64,000 nt of DNA from Clostridiales bacterium (GTDB taxonomy: Bacteria; Bacillota; Clostridia; Oscillospirales; Acutalibacteraceae), in NCBI GenBank assembly GCA_024684435.1, contig JAIKWV010000009.1, forward strand, positions 1 through 64,000, given 5' to 3'. The notes beneath the pieces are model-generated. The model was given only the letters and a program-made list of their open reading frames with translations. It was not told the origin of the DNA and searched no databases. Positions 62,817 through 64,000 of this stretch are shown piece by piece. The position numbers and the translations under genes were made by a program. How positions within the stretch are numbered: the first letter of the stretch is position 1; every line of letters starts with the position of its first letter.

Positions 62817-64000
62817 GTGGATAAAGAAAATGAAATATCTTTCACCAACAATGCTCCGGAGTATCCCGAAAAAGCGGATGCCGAACATGAGATGCTGTCG
62901 GCGGAGGATACGATCGGTGATGCTGCGATCGAAGAAAACATCGACCTGTCTGGCTGCTCCGACGAGGAGCTGGATGACATAATCAGCGGCAGGATCACCT
63001 ATGAGGAATATATCGCGAGTCATCAGCCCCGGACGCTGTATCCGGAGAAAGATCTGCTTTCAGAGGAGGACCCTCTGACCATGCAGGATATTTCCCATGA
63101 GCCGACAGACAGGAACGCACAAAAAACAAGAAAAAATAAAAAGAAAATAATAATACCTGTCATCTGCGCGCTGGTGGTCTGCGTGGGTATCGTCGTTTTG
63201 TTCGCGGCGCTTAAGTCCGACCCGAAAGAACCGGTATTCAATGCGGACGAATACGCTTTTGCATACACGAAGAACGGCGTTATGCATATTGCGAGCTATC
63301 TTTCAAAGAGCGAACTTGAGGGCGGCGACGAATCTGAGATCAGGTTTTCGACAGACAGAAAGATAGTTGCTTTTTCAAAAGTCCATGAGAGCAACAGGCA
63401 GGGAAACGATCTGTATTTCTGCAATATAAGGAACAACGAGGAGCTTTCCGCCGGAGGAGTTAAAATAGACAGCTCCGTGGTCAAGTTTTATATCACCCGG
63501 GACGGCGAGCATATCATATATACAAAAGCAAAGGAAAAGCAGACCGACGCATACTGTTACAGCGTAAAAGACAGGTCTGCCGTCAAGCTGGATTCCGGCA
63601 TACGGGATTTCTATATTCCCGAGGACAGGAGCGACCATTTCTTTTATACCAAGTCAAACGGCGCTTCCACCACGGTGTACAGATATGTTTTTGACAGCAA
63701 AAAACCCGAGGAGCTGCTCAAAGGCGTGGGGAAAATAACTTTCATGAGCGACGAAAAGGACACCTCCCTTTTCGCTGAGGTAAGCTCGGAAAAAGAAGGT
63801 CTTGTCGATATATATCAGCTCCTGCGGGAGGGCGGCGCTCAGAAGCTGGTCTCTGAGGCTCTGTCGGTCTTTTATGACGACTTTCTGCCCGGAGGCAATC
63901 TTTACTTTATGCGCTACTCCGACAACGACGGAACCGACGAGGCGGAGAAGCATTCTTTTGACTCCGTGATAATCGACGACAAGGCGGAGGCTGACGCGGC
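62817..64000 (+). CDS. Membrane-anchored protein of unknown function, C-terminus cut off
   Basis: 394 codons are visible; the gene runs off the right edge with no stop. GTG 62817 lies behind AAGGGAGG. An acidic cytoplasmic N-terminus (about 1-100) leads to a Lys/Arg-rich stop (RKNKKK), one membrane helix (about 109-127, IIIPVICALVVCVGIVVLF) and an extracytoplasmic region with recurring YFYTK/IIYTKA-type strands that suggest a beta-propeller or similar. No known family was recognised. Confidence 0.7.
   Translation, partial: MDKENEISFTNNAPEYPEKADAEHEMLSAEDTIGDAAIEENIDLSGCSDEELDDIISGRITYEEYIASHQPRTLYPEKDLLSEEDPLTMQDISHEPTDRNAQKTRKNKKKIIIPVICALVVCVGIVVLFAALKSDPKEPVFNADEYAFAYTKNGVMHIASYLSKSELEGGDESEIRFSTDRKIVAFSKVHESNRQGNDLYFCNIRNNEELSAGGVKIDSSVVKFYITRDGEHIIYTKAKEKQTDAYCYSVKDRSAVKLDSGIRDFYIPEDRSDHFFYTKSNGASTTVYRYVFDSKKPEELLKGVGKITFMSDEKDTSLFAEVSSEKEGLVDIYQLLREGGAQKLVSEALSVFYDDFLPGGNLYFMRYSDNDGTDEAEKHSFDSVIIDDKAEADA

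Noticed and set aside
1..64000. CRISPR arrays, rRNA genes, transposases, integrases
   Set aside because: Looked for and not seen; the only regular repeats are the direct and inverted repeats reported.

Overview
The window reads as chromosomal DNA of a Clostridia-type Firmicute, probably an uncultured gut Oscillospirales/Ruminococcaceae lineage. This is inferred from gene content: type III glutamine synthetase, SepF/DivIVA/YlmE division cluster, RecA-RecX, MutS-MutL beside a YlbF/RicA protein, an AddB-type recombination nuclease, two-gene transketolase, InlB-repeat secreted proteins, strong AGGAGG-like ribosome binding sites, frequent GTG/TTG starts and near-consensus TTGACA-17-TATAAT promoters. 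No rRNA operon, CRISPR array, transposase or integrase was seen.

Layout. 1-157 is the start of an MBOAT O-acyltransferase leaving the left edge. 323-5444 holds a GH2 glycosidase and addB. 5506-9631 has a membrane-bound XRE regulator and two base-excision DNA glycosylases (nth, ogg-like). 9691-11056 is the most accessory-looking stretch: tRNA-Ala(CGC), then an AT-rich cassette between 40-bp direct repeats encoding a MuF-like/barnase toxin and a barstar immunity protein, with a perfect LexA-type SOS box inside its promoter. 11115-15264 is a minus-strand envelope-glycan operon (GT-C-like membrane protein, DPPR-synthase/UbiA-type prenyltransferase, acyltransferase). 15472-18977 holds a secreted M30-like metallopeptidase and a DnaQ-like exonuclease. 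19018-22588 has two convergent GMP synthase genes (one lacking the glutaminase domain) whose 3' ends lie in a perfect 64-nt inverted repeat, with a ybaK-like gene between. A minus-strand run from 34988 to 22608 carries a membrane protein, PBP2, a MinD-like ATPase, mnmE, a substrate-binding lipoprotein, an Asp23 protein and recG, then (own promoter) glnN-guaA.

From 35180 onward everything is on the plus strand: CPBP protease, tadA, an apparently highly expressed DUF4474/InlB-repeat lipoprotein, tRNA-Arg(CCT), an HTH-superoxide-reductase-like fusion regulator, a repeat-rich gap, the PH-domain pair ydbS/ydbT, recA-recX-rimO-pgsA, and then a long housekeeping array cysE-cysS-miaB-ylbF/ricA-mutS-mutL-miaA-(HlyD-like)-ylmE-sepF-divIVA-lspA-rluD-tktA-tktB and a partial membrane protein at the right edge.

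Together the genes are mostly DNA repair and recombination (addB, nth, ogg, recG, recA, recX, mutS, mutL), tRNA/ribosome modification (mnmE, tadA, rimO, miaB, miaA, rluD), envelope and division functions, and nitrogen/purine/cysteine metabolism. The best candidate for an undescribed system is the SOS-linked barnase/barstar cassette at 9929-11056. The guaA inverted repeat and the HTH-SOR fusion are secondary.
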